A stretch of DNA of 64,000 nt from Paraburkholderia sp. BL9I2N2 (GCF_004339745.1 NZ_SMGP01000002.1:1364001-1428000), one strand, 5' to 3'. Counted from the stretch's first letter, positions 44,510 to 54,549 are shown. Notes: a model not told the origin generated them from the sequence alone. A program made the numbers and translations.

Positions 44510-46747
44510 ATGTCTACCTTATCCGACTCCGTGCTGTCCGTGATCGGACGGCCTCAAGCGCGTATCGACGGACCGCTGAAGGTCAGCGGCAGCGCAGCCT
44601 ATACCTCCGATATCGATTTGCCCGATCTGCTGGTTGCCGTGCCGGTGTGCAGCACGATCGCAAGCGGCCGGCTCGTGTCGCTCGACATCGCGGACGCCGA
44701 GGCGATGCCCGGCGTACACGCGGTGCTGCATCGAGACAATATCGGCCGCTTCTACCGGCTTTCCGGCAACTCGATGGAGACCGGCTTCGTGGACGAAGCA
44801 CGGCCGCCCTTCGAGGACGACATCATCCGCTACTACGGCCAGTACATCGCTGTCGTGATCGCGGATACCTTCGAGGCGGCGAGCGCGGCGTCGGCTGCGA
44901 TCGGGGCTCGCTACGAAATCACGCCGCACGACGTGCGCGACGAACTGGAGGCCGACGACAAGCCGAAGGTCGAGAGCGAGCGTGGCGACCCGGATCGTGC
45001 GTTCGACGCCGCGCCGGCGACGCTCGACGCAACCTACGTCACGCCCACGGAAACGCACAACCCGATCGAACTGCACGCGTCGATCGCGGACTGGGACGGT
45101 GAGAACTACACATTTTACGAGACCACGCAGGCCATTTCGGTCCACCTGGGCACGCTCTCGCAGATGCTCGGCGTGCCGAAGGAAAAGATCCGCGTGATCT
45201 CCCGCTATCTCGGATCAGGCTTTGGGAGCAAGCTGTGGATGTGGCCGCACACGCTGCTCGCGGCAGCGGCGACGCGTCAGACCGGCCGTCCCGTGAAGCT
45301 GGTCGTGAGCCGCAAGATGATGTTCCAGAACGTCGGCCACCGCCCCGTGACTCAGCAGCGCATGCGGCTGTCGGCTGAACGCGACGGCAAACTCACCTCC
45401 GTGCAGCACGACTACGTCAACCACACCTCGATCGCCGACGAATACCAGGAAAGTTGCGGCGAAGTCACGCCGCTCATCTATAGCACGCCGAACCTGCGCG
45501 TGACCTCCGGCCTCGCGCGCCGGAACGTCGGCTCGCCGACGTCGATGCGCGGCCCAGGCGCCGTGCCCGGCCTGTACGCAGTCGAATCGGCGATCAATGA
45601 ACTGGCGCATGTGCTGAACCTCGATCCCGTCGAATTGAGGCTGCGCAACGAACCGCGCGTCGACGAAAGCACGGGTTTGCCGTTCTCGTCACGGCATCTC
45701 GTCGAATGTTTGCGCACGGGCGCTGAGCGCTTCGGATGGTCGCAGCGGACGCCGGGCGTGGGATCGATGCAGCGCGACGGCCTGACTTTGGGCTGGGGCG
45801 TCGGCGCTTGTGTCTGGCCAGGCTTGCGCTTTTCCGCGGCTGCGAACGTCGATCTTCGAGCGGACGGCAGCGCCCGTGTTGTATGCGGCACACAGGACAT
45901 CGGCACCGGCACCTACACGGTGCTCGCGCAACTGGTCGCCGAGGAGACCGGCATTCCCCTCACTCGCATCGAAGTCGGTCTCGGCGATTCGGTGTTACCG
46001 CTTGGACCCGTTTCGGGGGGCAGCGCGGCAACTGCATCGGTGATTCCGGCAGTGCTCGACGCGGTGCGTTCGGCCATCAAGCTGTTGCTGTCGCGTGCGG
46101 CGGCCGTCGATGGTTCACCGTTCAAAGGCGCCGCCGAAGATGCGCTCGCGTTCAGCGCGGGGCACGTGCATCGCAAGGGCGACGCGCCGGAGCGCGGCGT
46201 GCCGTTCGGCCAGATTCTCGAAGCAGCGAAGATGAGCGCGGCATCAGGCAGCGGCAGCGCCCAGGGCGGCTTCGACGATCCGCTCAAGAAACGCTTCTCC
46301 ATCTATTCCTACGGCGCGCACTTCGCCGAAGTCACGTGGCAGCCGGAGATCGCGCGGTTGCGCGTGAGCCGCGTCGTCACGGTGATCGATGGCGGACGTA
46401 TCATCAACCCGCGCGCCGCCCGCAACCAGATAGAAGGCGCAGTCGTGATGGGCGTCGGCATGGCGCTGTTCGAGCATACGACGTACGACAGGCAGACGGG
46501 CGCACCGATCAACAGCAACCTGGCCGATTACATCATCGCGTCGAATGCGGATACTCCCGAACTTGACGTGACCTTTCTCGATCATCCGGATACCGTGTTC
46601 AACGAACTCGGTGCTCGCGGGATTGCGGAAATTGGCCTCGCGGGCGTCGCGGCGGCGATTACCGATGCTACCTATCATGCAACCGGCGTGCGCGTGCGGA
46701 AGTTGCCGATCATGATCGAAGATCTGCTGGCTGCGGAAATGGCTTGA
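44510..46747 (+). CDS. paoC: Aldehyde oxidoreductase molybdenum subunit, PaoC/YagR type
   Basis: The 745-residue protein has the aldehyde-oxidase a/b hammerhead (GRPQARIDGPLKVSGSAAYTSDID) and Mo-binding motifs SRYLGSGFGSKLW, RGPGAVPGLYAVES and GIAEIGLAG with the catalytic Glu707. It binds a molybdenum-pterin cofactor and oxidises aromatic or other aldehydes to acids. It follows paoB by 24 bases. The usual fourth gene, the XdhC-like cofactor chaperone PaoD, does not follow. Confidence 0.92.
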   Translation: MSTLSDSVLSVIGRPQARIDGPLKVSGSAAYTSDIDLPDLLVAVPVCSTIASGRLVSLDIADAEAMPGVHAVLHRDNIGRFYRLSGNSMETGFVDEARPPFEDDIIRYYGQYIAVVIADTFEAASAASAAIGARYEITPHDVRDELEADDKPKVESERGDPDRAFDAAPATLDATYVTPTETHNPIELHASIADWDGENYTFYETTQAISVHLGTLSQMLGVPKEKIRVISRYLGSGFGSKLWMWPHTLLAAAATRQTGRPVKLVVSRKMMFQNVGHRPVTQQRMRLSAERDGKLTSVQHDYVNHTSIADEYQESCGEVTPLIYSTPNLRVTSGLARRNVGSPTSMRGPGAVPGLYAVESAINELAHVLNLDPVELRLRNEPRVDESTGLPFSSRHLVECLRTGAERFGWSQRTPGVGSMQRDGLTLGWGVGACVWPGLRFSAAANVDLRADGSARVVCGTQDIGTGTYTVLAQLVAEETGIPLTRIEVGLGDSVLPLGPVSGGSAATASVIPAVLDAVRSAIKLLLSRAAAVDGSPFKGAAEDALAFSAGHVHRKGDAPERGVPFGQILEAAKMSAASGSGSAQGGFDDPLKKRFSIYSYGAHFAEVTWQPEIARLRVSRVVTVIDGGRIINPRAARNQIEGAVVMGVGMALFEHTTYDRQTGAPINSNLADYIIASNADTPELDVTFLDHPDTVFNELGARGIAEIGLAGVAAAITDATYHATGVRVRKLPIMIEDLLAAEMA

Positions 46748-47057
46748 GGGCAGATGTCGTTGTAACGAGTGGCATGCTTCGACGTAAAGTTCTTCGCGTT
46801 GGAAACGCGTGGGATACGCTTGCGGCAATTAAAGGAAGTTTCGGCGCGGCGGCAAGAACCAGGCAAACGGCGAAGGAGGCACCGAGCCGTCGCAGCCATT
46901 TCCTAGAAGGATCAACTGCCGCTTCCAATGTTCATTGGAAGTCGTAGCCAGGAAAGCTATCCTAATAGCTTGTCTTCTGATGATCGAAGACGAACCAGGC
47001 ATCGCACGCCGGGAATCGAAGGGAATGGTTCTGCCCTCCCGTGTGCTGGAGAACGCC
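46748..47057. other. 310-base stretch, no gene recognised
   Basis: It separates paoC from the lipocalin-like gene. An open frame runs into the latter from a TTG at 46935, but its extra 41 residues look unrelated to the protein. Confidence 0.4.
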
Positions 47058-47561
47058 ATGAAGCCCATGCTCCAAACCCTGCGGGCCGCCGCACTGGTGG
47101 CCCTTGCATTGTGTCTCGCCGTCCCAAAGACCTTTGCCCAGGCGGCGCCTGGCGTGGTGGGTTCGTGGTCCTTGGTTTCGTTGACCGCCTCGAGAAGTGG
47201 TAGCGAAGTCGAAGTGCTCGGTCCGCACCCGGACGGCCAACTCATCTTCGGCACCGACGGCCGTTATGTTCTGCTCGGAGTTCGCGCAGACTTGCCGAAG
47301 TTCGCATCGGGTAACCGCTTATTGGGCACCACCGAAGAAAACCTACTCATCGTCCAAGGCAACTTCGCGCACTTCGGCACCTATACCGTCGATCCGGCCG
47401 GACAGGTGATCGTTTTCCACATTCAGAAAAGTACCTTTCCGAACTGGGACGGGGATGTTCAACGACGCCCATTCACCCTCGATGGCGACCGGCTGACCTA
47501 CATCACGCCTGGGAGCTTCGGATATGGCGCATCGAAAGTCGTGTGGCAACGAATGAAGTAA
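47058..47561 (+). CDS. Exported lipocalin-like domain protein
   Basis: The 167-residue protein has a signal peptide (LQTLRAAALVALALCLAVPKTFAQA) and a small lipocalin-like barrel: VVGSWSLVSLTASRSGSEVEVLGPHPDGQLIFGTDGRYVLLGVRADLPKFAS, the pattern of the lipocalin_5 family in which GxWxLVS starts the domain. ATG 47058 was chosen for the signal peptide. Ligand and role unknown. Confidence 0.82.
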   Translation: MKPMLQTLRAAALVALALCLAVPKTFAQAAPGVVGSWSLVSLTASRSGSEVEVLGPHPDGQLIFGTDGRYVLLGVRADLPKFASGNRLLGTTEENLLIVQGNFAHFGTYTVDPAGQVIVFHIQKSTFPNWDGDVQRRPFTLDGDRLTYITPGSFGYGASKVVWQRMK

Positions 47562-47883
47562 GCAGCAGAACGCGAGGTTCATAACCTGAACCTCCAGCGG
47601 CGAGACCGGACAACGTAATCGCGTTCAGGTCGCCGTATCCCTCGCTATCGCGGACCTGGCGCCAAGCGCCGAGTCCGAGTGCGGCGCGCGTCAATCCGTC
47701 GTCAGGAATCACGAGGCGAATCTAAAGACCTTTCGTGTAAGCGAATTGTCGTCCATCATATTTAAGCCAGAACGATCATGCACCGTCATCGGAGTCGGCT
47801 TGACACGGTGGTGGCTGAACACGTCCCTCCGCAGCGGCGTCCGCTTAAAACGGTAGTTATGCCTGGCGACATCAGGGATTACC
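47562..47883. other. 322-base stretch, no gene recognised
   Basis: It separates the lipocalin-like gene from the MFS gene; it should hold the promoter of the MFS-regulator pair but I could not fix one. Confidence 0.4.
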
Positions 47884-49210
47884 ATGCTCGACGATTCGCC
47901 CCTAATCCGAAAAGAGTCGATGACGGCACACCAACGCTGGACCATTCTGGTCGCCAGTACCGGTGGAGCGCTCGAGGTATTCGATTTCGTTATCTTCGGA
48001 TTCTTTGCAAGAAGCATCGGCAGCGAGTTCTTTCCGACAGGAACTGGCGTGCCGGCGGAGACGTTGTCGTTCACGGTGCTGGCCATTGGCTACCTTTCCA
48101 GGCCGGTGGGCGGCATCCTGCTTGGGCGGTTCGGCGACACGCACGGCCGGCGCCTTGTCTTCGTGTCGTCGGCGATGATCGCCTCCGTTTCTACGCTTCT
48201 CATCGGAATACTTCCTTCATACGCGGCATGGGGCGCGCTTGCCCCAGCGCTTCTTCTCATGCTGCGGCTCATCCAAGGTCTCTGCCTGGGCGGCGAGTTG
48301 CCAGGCGCAATCGTCTACGCGGTCGAAACCGCGCGCGGCAGGCCTGGTCTTCTGTGCGGCATCGTGTTCGTCGCGGTCAACCTGGCGTTGCTTCTGGCGA
48401 CGAGCATTAACTTTGCTCTGCAATGGGCGCTCACACCCGCGCAGGTCAATGCATTCGGATGGCGGAGTGGCTTCCTGCTTGGTGGAATGGTCGGGCTGTT
48501 GAGCTTTGTCCTGCGCCGGACGCTTGCGGAGACCAACGAGTACGCGCAAGCGATCGGCGCCCGGCATCGCGAGCCTCTTGCCGTCCTGTTCCGCAACCAT
48601 TTCGCTCCCCTGACGACAGGAACCGGCGCGTCTCTGTTGGCGGGTGCGTCGGGTGGCATCTTTATCGGCTTCGCACCAAGTTATCTGCAAAGGCTTCAAT
48701 ACGACACACACCAGATCGCGAGTGCCCAGATGTGGTATCTGGTCGTCGTGGCTGCCTGCATTCTCGTGACATCGCACGTTGGCGACCTGTTGCCGCGCCG
48801 TTATGTGTTCAGGTCGGGAACCGTTTTGTCCGCGCTTTTCGCGCCCTTCTTCTTCATTGCGGCCACCCGTCACTACGTGAGCCTGCCTGCGCTGTTCCTG
48901 ATGGCCGGCGTCGTCAGCTCGTTTGCGAACGGAACCTTCGCGTGCGCGATCGCGGAAATGTTCCCCGTCGACGTCCGCTTCAGCGGTGTTGCCCACGTCC
49001 ATGAATCTCGGACTGTCCGCGTCGCTGGGACTGACACCGCTCGCAGCGAATTTCCTCGTTTCGGGCCTGCACTGGATGCCTGCGCCCGCGCTCGTCATTG
49101 TGTTGTGCTCGGCGCTCGCGTTCGCGGCTTCATTCGGCATGAAGCGCGAGCGGCGGCGCTTCGACGTCGTCGCTGTGAACCGGAACTCGCGGTGGCAGGA
49201 GCGCAGATGA
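47884..49210 (+). pseudogene. MFS transporter, metabolite:H+ symporter type, with a +1 frameshift (possible sequencing error)
   Basis: The first 370 residues are a clear MHS-type transporter (ALEVFDFVIFGFFARSIGSEFFP, GRFGDTHGRRLVFVSS, RLIQGLCLGGELPGAIVYAVE). After MFPVDVRFSGVA the frame breaks at CCC 48992-48994. Deleting one C continues as TSMNLGLSASLGLTPLAANFLV, giving a normal 441-residue protein that stops at 49210. As printed, the frame instead runs on into the next gene and makes a false fusion. AGGGA precedes the ATG. Its stop overlaps the next start (ATGA). Confidence 0.8.
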
Positions 49211-50967
49211 ACACGCCAGAATCCGTCCGGATTGCGGATGTCGAACTGAACATCCAGCGCTACGAATTGCGCCGCGCAGGCGAGAAGGTCAGCCTCGAGC
49301 GCCTGCCGATGGAGTTGCTGATCCTGATGGCATCGCGCAACGGGGAACTCGTCACGCGTGCGGATATCGTGAGAGCCCTGTGGGGCGCGAACGCGTATCG
49401 GGAAACGGACAACTGCATCAATACGGCGATCCGGAAAATCCGCGTCGCGCTGCACGACGATCCGGTCAACCCGCAGCACATCATCACCGTGAAGGGCAAA
49501 GGCTATCGTCTGAACAACGTACGGCCCGCGCCGGCTGAATTGGCGCCCGCCCCGCAGGAAGCCGTGCGGATACTGGTACTGCCGTTCGAAAACCAGACCG
49601 GCGATTCCGGCCAGAACAGCTTCTGCGACGCGCTGGCCGACGAAACCTCCGCCAGTATCGGCATGCTCGATCCGGAGCACATCCTTGTCATTTCGAGGAC
49701 GACCGCCGCTCACTGCAGACGGGTGAGCAAGAGTATTGCGGAGATCGCGCGCGAATTGTCGATCGATTACGTGCTGGAAGGCGCGCTCAAGCGGGACGGC
49801 ACGAGGATTCGTATTCTGGCGCAACTGATCCGTTGCTTCGACCAGGTGCAGATCTGGAGTCGCGCGTATGAGCCGATGACGAGCGGAGCGCTGGAAATCC
49901 AGAAAGAGGTTGCAACGGCGCTCGCTCAGGAAGTATCGCCCGCGCTCGCGGAACAGCAACGGCACAGGCTGGCGCGACGTTTGCCGGTCGATCCGGCGGC
50001 GCACGACGCGTATCTGCGCGGCCGTTACTACTGGACCCGCCGCGTGCACTTCGATGCGGGGTTCGCCGCGCATCACGCGCTAAGTGACGAGGACTTCGTT
50101 CGCGCGCGCGGCTACTTCGAGCTCGCGATCGAACGGGATCCGACTTACGCGCTCGGATATGTGGGGATGTCGAACGTTTTAGGCGCCGCTGCGACGCACG
50201 GAGTGTGCGCACCGTCGGAGGGCCACCCGCGAGCGCGGCAGGCGGCGCTGCAAGCACTGGAACTGGATGCCAATCTTCCTGAGGCTCACCAGGCGCTGGC
50301 TGGCGTGCACTACTTCTATGACTGGGACTGGCGCCGGGCCGAGGAGGAGTTCCTCGAGGCATTACGGTTGAACCCGAGCCACGCCGAAACGAGCCGCCTG
50401 TATGCGCGGCTCCTGCTGGTGCTTGGGCGAGAAGCGGAAGGCAGAGCACAGTTCGAGCGTGCCGAGAAAGTCGACCCGCTCGGATTCGAAGGATCACGCG
50501 TATTCGGACTCGTGCAGGCGGGCAAATACGACGAAGTGATTCGGGAGTGCCTGAATGCGGGGCATGGCAATCGCTCCCCACTCGTCTATCAGCTACTGGC
50601 GACCGCATATGAAGGGCAGGGTCAATACGAGGAGGCCGTCGAAGCGACCGTTGATGCACTAACGCGGTGCGGCGAATTCGCCCGCGCGGAGACTATTCGC
50701 ACGGTCTGGGACACCGGGGGTTATAAAAAAGTCCTTCAGTGGTATTTGCAGGACCTGATGACGAGACGTCAAAGGCGCTACACGTCGCCGCTTCTGTTCG
50801 CGGAAATTTATGCGAGGCTCGACCAGCCGGACGAGATGTTTCACTGGCTCGATGTTGCGCTTGTCGAACATTCGCCGCGCCTGTGCGAACTGCGTACCAA
50901 TGCATGGTTCAATCGCTACCGGTCGACGGGGCGATTCCGGAACGTCGAGAAGCGTATCGGCTACTGA
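49207..50967 (+). CDS. Winged-helix (OmpR/ToxR-type) regulator with TolB-like and TPR domains
   Basis: The 586-residue protein has a trans_reg_C winged helix at about 1-100 (VRIADVELNIQRYELRRAGEKVSLERLPMELLILMASRNGELVTRADIVRALWG). Next comes a TolB-like/adenylate-cyclase-associated segment (VRILVLPFENQTGDSG, then DYVLEGALKRDGTRIRILAQLIR). TPR helices fill about 280-560 (ARGYFELAIERDPTYALGYVGMS, PEAHQALAGVHYFYDWDWRRAEEEFLEALRLNPSHAETSRLYARLL). There is no membrane segment, so unlike CadC it is cytoplasmic. It is coupled to the MFS gene by an ATGA overlap. Confidence 0.88.
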   Translation: MNTPESVRIADVELNIQRYELRRAGEKVSLERLPMELLILMASRNGELVTRADIVRALWGANAYRETDNCINTAIRKIRVALHDDPVNPQHIITVKGKGYRLNNVRPAPAELAPAPQEAVRILVLPFENQTGDSGQNSFCDALADETSASIGMLDPEHILVISRTTAAHCRRVSKSIAEIARELSIDYVLEGALKRDGTRIRILAQLIRCFDQVQIWSRAYEPMTSGALEIQKEVATALAQEVSPALAEQQRHRLARRLPVDPAAHDAYLRGRYYWTRRVHFDAGFAAHHALSDEDFVRARGYFELAIERDPTYALGYVGMSNVLGAAATHGVCAPSEGHPRARQAALQALELDANLPEAHQALAGVHYFYDWDWRRAEEEFLEALRLNPSHAETSRLYARLLLVLGREAEGRAQFERAEKVDPLGFEGSRVFGLVQAGKYDEVIRECLNAGHGNRSPLVYQLLATAYEGQGQYEEAVEATVDALTRCGEFARAETIRTVWDTGGYKKVLQWYLQDLMTRRQRRYTSPLLFAEIYARLDQPDEMFHWLDVALVEHSPRLCELRTNAWFNRYRSTGRFRNVEKRIGY

Positions 50968-51032
50968 GCCCGGAGCATAGCCCCATCATTCGACGGACGG
51001 GCCCCGGTCGGCGCCGTAGCCTGCCCCGTTAC

Positions 51033-51066
51033 GCGCGATGAGTGTATTCGCGGGCACTCATCGTGC
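51033..51066. terminator. Hairpin between convergent genes
   Basis: CGATGAGTG (51036-51044) pairs with CACTCATCG (51055-51063), extended by three more pairs, in the 133-base gap between the winged-helix gene and the convergent exported-protein gene. A bidirectional terminator is likely. Confidence 0.55.
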
Positions 51067-51100
51067 GGGACGGCAGCCGCGCGAAGCTGTTGTGCGGCGC

Positions 51101-51346
51101 TCAGTGGTGGCGGAACGTACTAGTCCCGAAACGGCTTTGGTCCCCGGATTGCAGGGCGTTCAGGTCCGGATAGGTCTGCCGCGCCGGACTCATTGCCATT
51201 CCTGTTTCACCCCTCGACGCGTCGGTGACGCCACCGACATCCTGAACGGCCGGTGCGGTTCCCGATGGTACTGGTTTGTCTTGCGCCCACGCTTGTCCCA
51301 GGAACATGCCGATCGCGCAGAGGGCAACGATTCGAAGCGTTTTCAT
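51101..51346 (-). CDS. Small exported protein, 81 residues
   Basis: A signal peptide (MKTLRIVALCAIGMFLGQAWA, cleavage before QDKPV) is followed by about 60 polar residues without recognisable motif, ending YPDLNALQSGDQSRFGTSTFRHH. GGAGAAATTGAC precedes the ATG. Same plan as the protein at 33671-33922. Confidence 0.6.
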   Translation of the reverse strand: MKTLRIVALCAIGMFLGQAWAQDKPVPSGTAPAVQDVGGVTDASRGETGMAMSPARQTYPDLNALQSGDQSRFGTSTFRHH

Positions 51347-51507
51347 GTCAATTTCTCCTATCCACAAGTGCGGAAACGGTCAGTGCATTACCGGCCTTAG
51401 GGCGATCCCGGACGGTGCCCGCGAGGATGCGGCGTCGGGTTGCTATCGCTGTGTCAATCCTGCGATCAGAGCGTTCTTTGCGCCATCGACCCAGTCTAAA
51501 GAAATTG

Positions 51508-52722
51508 TTAACACGGGCCAGATTGCGGATCAGCGGAGCGTTGCCGCGCAGCATGCTCGTTTAAGGCGAGCGTGAATCTGGCGGGATCCCAGTCCTCGTC
51601 AAGTGCGCGGTGCATGAGTTCCTGTTGGCTCTCCGGCGCCAACCCGCCGACCGGCGGGTCGCGGTCGAGGTTGGTAGGGAACGGGTATCCCTCGGCGCAG
51701 GATGCGATTGCCGCGGCGGCTTCCGTGTCACTTATCCGCCCCGACGCGCGGCGCTCGCGCAGTACCGGATAAACCGCCTCGCACATTCTCCTGCGGTCGA
51801 GCACTTCCATCGCCCGGCCATAAGCCGACGAGACCTGCAAGAGATTCGCCATGCGTTGAATGTCCGTGGTGCGATTTTCGCCGGCCGCATGGAACAACGC
51901 GGGATTGAAAAACACGGCATCGCCCTTGGAGAGCGGCAGTTGGACGAAATGGGCTTCGAAATATTCCCGAAAATCGGCTCGGCGCCATGCCAGATATCCC
52001 TCGTCGTATCGCTGCGAATACGGCAGGAGCTTCGTCGGACCGCTCTCAACCGGCATGTCGCTATGCGCCACCGCGCCCTGCAGGGTGAGGAAGGCGGACA
52101 TCCGATGCACGTGCGCAGGATAGCGTTCGGCCTTTTCAACCGTCTGGAAGCCGAGGTGGTAATCGCGATGCGCTTGTTGAGCAGCGCCGCCGGGGCGCAC
52201 TACATTGACCTGTGACGTCATCTGGTAGGACGGTCCAAGCCACGCTTCCGACGCGATCATCAACATCGGATTTGAGAAATACTGCGCGAATACTTCGGGC
52301 GCTCGCAGGCAGAGCTTTTCCTGGGCGTTCCAGATCCGGTCATTCGCGCCCGCCTTTGCGAAATGGTCTGCCACACGCGATCCTTGCTCGCGCTCACTGC
52401 GAATAATCGATTCGAAGACGGCCGTCGCGTCGTCGACAGGCCCGGTATCGGCATATGCCCGCCGAAGCACCAGCACCCCTGCGCCCTCGTGAAGGACGCG
52501 AGCCCATTCCGCCTGCAACTGGGCTCTCTCGGACGCATCGTGTGTCATGCCATCGAGTTGCTGACAGTCGTAAACGGGAATGCGCTGTGTGATTTCCGCC
52601 GCATAGCGCGTCGAGCCGTTGTCATCGCCTTCCAGCAGAGCGACGAATTCATTCAGAGCGCAGTCGCGTTCGCGGTACCAACTCTGCCCTCGCTCTTCGA
52701 TGCGATCCTCGCTGTGGCCCAT
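51508..52722 (-). CDS. PhyH-type Fe(II)/2-oxoglutarate dioxygenase family protein
   Basis: The 404-residue protein has a phytanoyl-CoA dioxygenase-like core. The proximal iron ligands His185 and Asp187 are in QQAHRDYHLGF, the distal His278 is in FFNPALFHAAGENRTTDIQR, and a following Arg (284 or 290) suits 2-oxoglutarate binding. It should hydroxylate a small organic substrate, unknown here. GGGAGAGAG precedes the ATG. It appears monocistronic. Confidence 0.82.
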   Translation of the reverse strand: MGHSEDRIEERGQSWYRERDCALNEFVALLEGDDNGSTRYAAEITQRIPVYDCQQLDGMTHDASERAQLQAEWARVLHEGAGVLVLRRAYADTGPVDDATAVFESIIRSEREQGSRVADHFAKAGANDRIWNAQEKLCLRAPEVFAQYFSNPMLMIASEAWLGPSYQMTSQVNVVRPGGAAQQAHRDYHLGFQTVEKAERYPAHVHRMSAFLTLQGAVAHSDMPVESGPTKLLPYSQRYDEGYLAWRRADFREYFEAHFVQLPLSKGDAVFFNPALFHAAGENRTTDIQRMANLLQVSSAYGRAMEVLDRRRMCEAVYPVLRERRASGRISDTEAAAAIASCAEGYPFPTNLDRDPPVGGLAPESQQELMHRALDEDWDPARFTLALNEHAARQRSADPQSGPC

Positions 52723-52817
52723 GTCTCTCTCCCTCTGTACGTCACAGCATAGCGCCATGGACTGCCAACGGGGTATCATTAATCCATCAAAAACACCTCA
52801 AATCCGAGGGATCCGCC

Positions 52818-52985
52818 GTGGTTCACCACTTTCTTATCACGGACATAGCTCTACAGGCCGGGGGCGGGGTGGCAACAGTCGACCACGTACTCAATGGCCG
52901 CGCACACGCTCGTGAACATGCGCGCAAGCGCGTCGAGCAAGCAATCAAGGAGATCGAGAAGCAGGAACTACAGTTGTTTATCTGA
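52818..52985 (+). CDS. Possible small protein, 55 residues
   Basis: A GTG-started frame encodes VVHHFLITDIALQAGGGVAT, then a strongly charged helix (NGRAHAREHARKRVEQAIKEIEKQELQLFI). The composition looks protein-like rather than random, but there is no recognised family. It lies between the dioxygenase and catalase genes and could also be a fragment of a longer lost gene. Confidence 0.35.
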   Translation: MVHHFLITDIALQAGGGVATVDHVLNGRAHAREHARKRVEQAIKEIEKQELQLFI

Positions 52986-53070
52986 TCGAAGCTGTACATC
53001 GCAGGGCCGGCAATGCATGAAAGCGTTTGCCGTCCCGCGATAGCGTCGTGAAACATTTGATTCCACTCGA

Positions 53071-54549
53071 CTAGCTTATGTTGCCGCCGCTCGATTTTGC
53101 GTTCGCAAGCTTCCTGACCGCCGCAGAGACACCTGCACCATAGGCCGGATCCGCAAGCCGGCAATGTTCGATATGCAACTGAACGACCGGGTCCGACACA
53201 CCCTGCAGTGCACGCGCGGTGTTCTCGAACAACACTTGCTGTTGCCCGGGTGACATGTTGCGGAACAGAACGCCCGTTTGCGAGAAGTAGTCGTCGTCGA
53301 CCCGATGATTCCAGTGATCCGCAGCGCCTTCCAGGCTCAGCGGCGGTTCGCGGTAGTCCGGCTGCTCGACCCACTCGCCACGCGTATTCGGTTCGTAGGA
53401 GATCGTGCCACCCTGGTTACCGTCAGTACGTCCTTGACCATCACGGTGATAGCTGTTGACGTAGCTCGCTCCCCTCGGCGCATTCACCGGAATCTGCGCA
53501 TAGTTGACGCCCAGACGATAACGCTGCGTATCCCCGTAAGAGAAGAGTCGCCCTTGCAGCATCCGGTCCGGCGAGAAGCCGATTCCCGGTACGATGTTCG
53601 ACGGCGCGAATGCAGCCTGCTCGACATCCGCAAAATGGTTGTCGGCGTTTCGATTGAGTTCCATCTCGCCAACTTCGATCAACGGATAATCAGACTTCGG
53701 CCATACCTTCGTGAGGTCGAACGGATTGATGCGGTACGAACCCGCTTGCTTCTCGGGCATGATCTGCACGAACAGCGTCCAGCGCGGGAAATCTTTGCGC
53801 TCGATGCTCTCATACAGATCGCGCTGATGTGATTCGCGATCCCGGCCAACCAAGGTCTCGGCCTCAGCGTCCGTCAGATTCTTGATACCTTGCTGCGTGC
53901 GGAAATGAAACTTGACCCAGAAGCGTTCATTTGCCGCGTTGATAAAGCTATACGTGTGGCTCCCAAAGCCGTGCATATGACGGAAAGAACTCGGCAGGCC
54001 GCGATCGCTCATGATGATCGTGATCTGATGCAACGCCTCGGGAAGCTGGGTCCAGAAATCCCATTGGTTCTGTGCGCTACGCATGCCAGTGCGAGGATCG
54101 CGCTTGATCGCATGGTTCAGGTCCGGGAACTTCAACGGGTCGCGAAAGAAGAACACCGGCGTGTTATTGCCGACGATGTCCCAGTTGCCTTCTTCGGTAT
54201 AGAACTTCAATGCAAAGCCGCGAATGTCGCGTTCGGCGTCGGCCGCACCGCGTTCGCCGGCAACCGTCGAGAAGCGCGCGAACATTTCCGTGCTCTTGCC
54301 GATCTTCGAGAAAATCTTTGCGCGCGTATATTTCGTGATGTCGTGCGTCACAGTGAACGTGCCGAATGCGCCTGAACCCTTCGCGTGCATCCGCCGCTCC
54401 GGAATGACTTCACGATCGAAGTGCGCCAGTTTTTCGAGGAGCCACACATCTTGCAACAACGCCGGGCCGTTCGGACCCGCGGTCTGGATGTTCTGATTGT
54501 CGGCAACAGGTGCGCCAAATACCGTAGTCAACTTCCTCTTCATATTCAT
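53071..54549 (-). CDS. katA: Monofunctional haem catalase, small-subunit type
   Basis: The 492-residue enzyme carries the catalase set: distal His55 in RRMHAKGSGAFGTF, Asn128/129 in GNNTPVFFFRD and the proximal haem-ligand Tyr338 in RLFSYGDTQRYRLG. It is of clade-3 length with NADPH-site sequence ERFWVKFHF. It dismutates hydrogen peroxide. Either ATG (54549 or 54543) is possible; the first has AGGA upstream. A ferrochelatase gene is divergent across 371 bases, linking haem supply to catalase. Confidence 0.95.
   Translation of the reverse strand: MNMKRKLTTVFGAPVADNQNIQTAGPNGPALLQDVWLLEKLAHFDREVIPERRMHAKGSGAFGTFTVTHDITKYTRAKIFSKIGKSTEMFARFSTVAGERGAADAERDIRGFALKFYTEEGNWDIVGNNTPVFFFRDPLKFPDLNHAIKRDPRTGMRSAQNQWDFWTQLPEALHQITIIMSDRGLPSSFRHMHGFGSHTYSFINAANERFWVKFHFRTQQGIKNLTDAEAETLVGRDRESHQRDLYESIERKDFPRWTLFVQIMPEKQAGSYRINPFDLTKVWPKSDYPLIEVGEMELNRNADNHFADVEQAAFAPSNIVPGIGFSPDRMLQGRLFSYGDTQRYRLGVNYAQIPVNAPRGASYVNSYHRDGQGRTDGNQGGTISYEPNTRGEWVEQPDYREPPLSLEGAADHWNHRVDDDYFSQTGVLFRNMSPGQQQVLFENTARALQGVSDPVVQLHIEHCRLADPAYGAGVSAAVRKLANAKSSGGNIS

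Noticed and set aside
48217..50076. Minus-strand open frame of 619 codons
   Set aside because: It spans two unrelated plus-strand genes and their frameshift, and resembles nothing; a shadow frame.
47884..50967. Single 1027-residue MFS-regulator fusion protein
   Set aside because: The transporter's C-terminal helices and a proper stop are found in the +1 frame, and the regulator has its own ATG overlapping that stop.
52823..53374. Minus-strand open frame of 183 codons overlapping the end of the catalase gene
   Set aside because: It overlaps well-supported catalase coding sequence on the same strand in another frame and has no recognisable domain.
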